Below, in pieces: positions 60,794-64,000 of a stretch of DNA of 64,000 nucleotides. The DNA comes from Deltaproteobacteria bacterium. GTDB lineage: Bacteria; Myxococcota_A; Polyangia; Polyangiales; Ga0077539. Position numbers and translations under genes: made by a program. Positions within the stretch are counted from its first letter, which is position 1; each line of letters starts with the position of its first letter. The notes under the pieces are model-generated. The model saw only the letters and a program-made list of their open reading frames with translations. It made no database searches and was not told the DNA's origin. The DNA lies in assembly GCA_016704445.1 (NCBI GenBank), contig JADJAE010000005.1, positions 124,001 through 188,000 on the forward strand, in the 5' to 3' direction.

Positions 60794-61818
60794 TGAAACG
60801 ACGGGACGAGGTTCTCGTGGTTCTCCTCGGCGGCCTGGTCGTCGAGCATGGTGAGCGGTGAGTCGGTGAGCGCCGAGCGGCTCTCGTAGCCCTTGCGCGA
60901 GGTGATGCCCTGGCCGTCGTGAGAGGGGAGCATCCGGGCGACCATCGCCAGCGCCCGGGCGGTGAGCGAAGGCGCCACACCGTGCGCCAGGGCGCACAGC
61001 TTCGCAGGCAGAGAGAGCACCATCCGGGAGTCTCCCCGGCGGCAGCCCTCCACGATCTGCCGCGCGGCGCGGCGGGCGCTCATCGAGCTGATCGGGAGCG
61101 CGTCGGAGAGCACGAACCACGCGTACTCCTCGCGGTGCCGGCCCTTGAAGTTGGCGTTGCGGGCCGACCCGGTGCGCATCAACCCCGGGTAGACCGTGGT
61201 CACCCGGATGCCGTCCTTCGCCAGCTCGGCGCCCATCCCCTCGGAGAGCCCCGCGAGCGCGAACTTGCTCGCGCTGTACGGAACCATGTGGGGCACCGCG
61301 ATGATTCCCCCGATCGAGGAGATGTTCACGATGCGCCCCTCGCTCCGCTCCCGCATCGCAGGCAGCACCGCGCGCATCAGGTGCATCGGACCCCAGAAGT
61401 GCACCGCCATCGAGCGCTCGAAGTCTACGTCGGTCATCGTCTCCAGGGGCCCGACGTCCATGCGCCCGGCGTTGTTGACCAGCACGTCCACGGCGCCGAA
61501 GCGCTCCTTCACGGCCCCGAGGAGCATGTCGACCTCCTCGCGCAGCGTCACGTCCGTGGGCACGGCCAGCACCTCGGCCCCCATGCCCTCCAGCTCTTCG
61601 CGAGCGCGGTCGAGCACCGTCCTGTCGAGCCCGCAGATCACCAGGCGAGCCCCCTCCCGGGCGAACTCCCTCGCCATCACCAGCCCGAGGCCCCGCGAGG
61701 CGCCGGTGATCAGCACGGTCTTGCCCCGAAACGAGTACGCCCCCGACCTGCGTATCGCCATCCACGCCGCGATGCCCGCCGCCGCGATGAGACCTGCCCC
61801 CAGGTAACGAGTGTTCAT
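60790..61818 (-). CDS. Short-chain dehydrogenase/reductase with N-terminal membrane anchor
   Basis: 342 residues. The N-terminal segment YLGAGLIAAAGIAAWMAIRR is a membrane anchor. The NAD(P)-binding motif is TGASRGLGLV, NNAGRMDVGP gives the N-N-A-G strand, and the catalytic triad shows as NISSIGGI (Ser) and PYSASKFALAG (Tyr-x3-Lys). The C-terminus extends beyond the SDR core by about 60 residues. Similar anchored SDRs reduce membrane-bound ketones or fatty acyl intermediates. No substrate is evident. Confidence 0.88.
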   Translation of the reverse strand: MNTRYLGAGLIAAAGIAAWMAIRRSGAYSFRGKTVLITGASRGLGLVMAREFAREGARLVICGLDRTVLDRAREELEGMGAEVLAVPTDVTLREEVDMLLGAVKERFGAVDVLVNNAGRMDVGPLETMTDVDFERSMAVHFWGPMHLMRAVLPAMRERSEGRIVNISSIGGIIAVPHMVPYSASKFALAGLSEGMGAELAKDGIRVTTVYPGLMRTGSARNANFKGRHREEYAWFVLSDALPISSMSARRAARQIVEGCRRGDSRMVLSLPAKLCALAHGVAPSLTARALAMVARMLPSHDGQGITSRKGYESRSALTDSPLTMLDDQAAEENHENLVPSFH

Positions 61819-61900
61819 CCCATGTGCTCAAGCAAGAGGCGCGCTCGACCGTCGGCCCCTCCCCCTTGCGACAAGGGACCGCTGGTTCAATGAACAACTC

Positions 61901-62341
61901 ATGGAATCCGTAGGCGACATCCTGGACGAAAAGGGCTCCCGGGTTCTCACCACGCGCCCCGACGCGACGGTGTTCGAAGCCGTGGAGGAGATGTGTCGAC
62001 ACCGCGTCGGGGCGCTGATGGTCTGCGAGGGCAACGATCCGGTGGGGATGTTCTCCGAGCGCGATCTGATGGTGCGGGTGATCCTCGCAAAGCGTGACCC
62101 GGCGAGCACGCTGGTGAGCGAGGTGATGACCCACGCGGTGGTCTGCGTGTCTCGCGACACACGCCCCGCCGAGGCCATGGCGATCATCACCGGGCACCGC
62201 TGCCGCCACCTGCCGGTGGTCGACCAGGGGCGCGTCACCGGGGTGATCTCCATCGGCGACCTGGTGCGCTTCTTCAGCCAGAACCAGGAGTTCGAGATCC
62301 AGATGCTCCGGGACTACGTGAGCGGCCGCTACCCCGCCTGA
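61901..62341 (+). CDS. CBS-domain protein (two CBS motifs)
   Basis: 146 residues from ATG 61901 (MESVGDILDEKGSRVLTTRP). Two CBS repeats: about 5-63 (SRVLTTRPDATVFEAVEEMC RHRVGALMVCEGNDPVGMFS ERDLM) and about 72-130 (THAVVCVSRDTRPAEAMAII TGHRCRHLPVVDQGRVTGVISIGDLV). Such pairs bind AMP/ATP or S-adenosyl ligands and act as energy sensors or regulators of a partner. The frame extends upstream to 61811 without family-like residues. It ends within the last 13 bases of the convergent histidine kinase gene. Confidence 0.9.
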   Translation: MESVGDILDEKGSRVLTTRPDATVFEAVEEMCRHRVGALMVCEGNDPVGMFSERDLMVRVILAKRDPASTLVSEVMTHAVVCVSRDTRPAEAMAIITGHRCRHLPVVDQGRVTGVISIGDLVRFFSQNQEFEIQMLRDYVSGRYPA

Positions 62342-63249
62342 GCGGGCAGCGAGACGACGAAGGTCGCGCCGGCCCCCCGGCCCGCGCTGCGCACCGAGAG
62401 GGTGCCGCCGTGCAGCTCGACCAGCTGCTGCGCCAGGAAGAGCCCGAGGCCCAGCCCCGATGAGCGGCGGCTCGGGGCGTGGTCGTGCCGCCGGTACTCG
62501 AAGAGGTGCCTGAGCTCCGCGGCGGGGATGCCCACGCCCGTGTCGCTAAGCTCGAGCACCACGCGCCGCCCCCCGTGGCCGCCGTGCAGCGAGCAGCGGA
62601 GCTCGATGCTCCCTCCCCCGGGCGTGTGCTTCAGGGCGTTGGACAGCAGGCTCGACAGCACCTGCGCCAGCCGCGCCCGATCGCCTGGCACCATCAGCCC
62701 CGACGGGGCCACGCAGGAGAGCGTCACGGCGCGCTGCTCTGCGGCTGCCCGCACCGCGTCGACCGCGGACCTCGCCAGCTCCCCCACGTCGGTGCGCTCG
62801 CGTCGGATCGAGAGCTTCTGCGCGACGACGAGCGAGGCCTCCACGAGGTCATCGACCAGCACCGACTGCGCCACCGCGTTGCGCTCGATGGTGGCCATCG
62901 CCCGGGCCCGCTCGCTCTCTTGGGTGCTCCCGCCGCGCAGCAGCCGGCTCCACCCGATGATGACGTCCGTCGGCCCGCGCAGCTCGTGAGCGAGCAGCGC
63001 CAGCGAGGCGTCGCGGCTGCGGACCTGGGACTCCAACCGCTCGCAGCGGGCGAGCGCCTCGGCGAGCTGGGCGTCGCGCTCGGCCAGGGCCTGAGCGAGC
63101 GCCTCGGCGCGACCGTCGTCCAGCACCGTAGGCCGTGCCCGCCAACGCCGACCGGCACCGAACCTACGGATGGACCCCGCGTAGGCCGCGCGCACCCCGC
63201 GGAGGAAGAGCCCAGGAGTCTCGAAGGTCGACGTCATGTCGGATGTCAT
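62329..63249 (-). CDS. Sensor-less histidine kinase
   Basis: 306 residues. An N-terminal coiled-coil (RAEALAQALAERDAQLAEAL, then ARCERLESQVRSRD) leads to HisKA with SLALLAHELRGPTDVIIGWS (phospho-acceptor His88). The HATPase domain has N-box SSLLSNALKHTPGGG, G1 LSDTGVGIPAAE and G2 SSGLGLGLFLAQQLV. No membrane segment or PAS/GAF input domain, so it is a soluble kinase acting on a partner. No response regulator is adjacent. The overlap of its end with the CBS gene (13 bp) suggests nothing about function. Confidence 0.9.
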   Translation of the reverse strand: MTSDMTSTFETPGLFLRGVRAAYAGSIRRFGAGRRWRARPTVLDDGRAEALAQALAERDAQLAEALARCERLESQVRSRDASLALLAHELRGPTDVIIGWSRLLRGGSTQESERARAMATIERNAVAQSVLVDDLVEASLVVAQKLSIRRERTDVGELARSAVDAVRAAAEQRAVTLSCVAPSGLMVPGDRARLAQVLSSLLSNALKHTPGGGSIELRCSLHGGHGGRRVVLELSDTGVGIPAAELRHLFEYRRHDHAPSRRSSGLGLGLFLAQQLVELHGGTLSVRSAGRGAGATFVVSLPAQAG

Positions 63250-63494
63250 CGTGTTTCGATCTCTCGCCCGAAAGAGGTTGAGGGTGTCGGTAGGACGCCT
63301 GTGGTGTCGCTACCCCGTGGGCCACCACGCAGAGCAGCGACCGTGCCGAGGCCCTGCGCCTTGCGCCAGACCCACGCGATCGACGGGAAGCGAGGACGGT
63401 TCGCGACGAGGTCCGCCGGGGTGCGACCGTCGTCCGCACGGCGTGCGCAGGATGCACAGCGTGCGGAGAGGCGGCGCGGCGGCCACCTGGAGGT

Positions 63495-64000
<506 letters not shown>

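Overview
The window looks like chromosomal DNA from a myxobacterium (phylum Myxococcota, probably the Polyangia side). It is uniformly GC-rich and gene-dense. Many proteins are lipoproteins with Asp- or Cys-rich low-complexity tracts, one carries a MopE-type metal-binding motif, and two carry a C-terminal Gly-Cys / hydrophobic / Arg-cluster tail of the MYXO-CTERM type. An exact species cannot be read from the sequence.

Layout. 1-555: the edge of a decayed integrative element, with a tyrosine-recombinase gene carrying an amber codon next to an initiator tRNA-fMet and its terminator. 607-3256: rluB coupled to two Asp-rich, EF-hand-like lipoproteins. 3622-6914: a ribbon-helix-helix protein, lepA and lepB. 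6951-12564: lipoproteins, a von Willebrand factor A (VWA) protein split by a frame change, a long coiled-coil protein and an unknown protein. 12638-13032: a 42-bp tandem array. 13117-15043: an AAA ATPase plus TOPRIM-like protein pair that looks like an anti-phage system, ending in a 43-bp perfect inverted repeat. 15268-20783: a minus-strand run with an ECF sigma factor, a FecR-type anti-sigma factor, an exported protein, a DUF1015 protein and a MopE-like lipoprotein. 20966-23612: Cys-rich exported proteins and a zinc-ribbon/TerB protein.

23631-32717 holds an aminophosphonate cluster on the minus strand: PEP mutase joined to a nucleotidyltransferase, phosphonopyruvate decarboxylase, AEP transaminase, a CDP-alcohol phosphatidyltransferase and a second nucleotidyltransferase. 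A GlcD-like oxidase, a His-rich protein and a GT4 glycosyltransferase lie beside it. Together these could make 2-aminoethylphosphonate (AEP), activate it as CMP-AEP and place it on a lipid or glycan. 32743-39122: TsaC/Sua5, FolD, a peptidoglycan amidase, a propeller-like protein and a FrnE-like DsbA. 39124-43629: an ScfR/RamB-type regulator divergent from aceB-aceA (glyoxylate shunt). 44351-48741: an M15 peptidase sharing its C-terminal module with the amidase, a TolB-like lipoprotein with a haem motif, and an EamA exporter. 48916-57568: a MoxR/DUF58/BatA-like/VWA operon. 57603-64000: a NIDO protein, a small lipoprotein, an MprF-like acyl/aminoacyl-transferase, an SDR, a CBS protein, a histidine kinase and part of galE.

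Two features stand out beyond the genes. (1) Long palindromic elements with 87- and 118-bp arms, sharing the 20-mer CACCCCAGGCAATAACAGGA four times, look like a MITE- or REP-like family. (2) Several genes show frame changes at homopolymers or short repeats (about 8452-8469, 30433-30436, 36274-36277 and 36476, 49600 and 49741-49755, 63885). Some or all of these may be sequencing errors, so the split genes should be read with that in mind.
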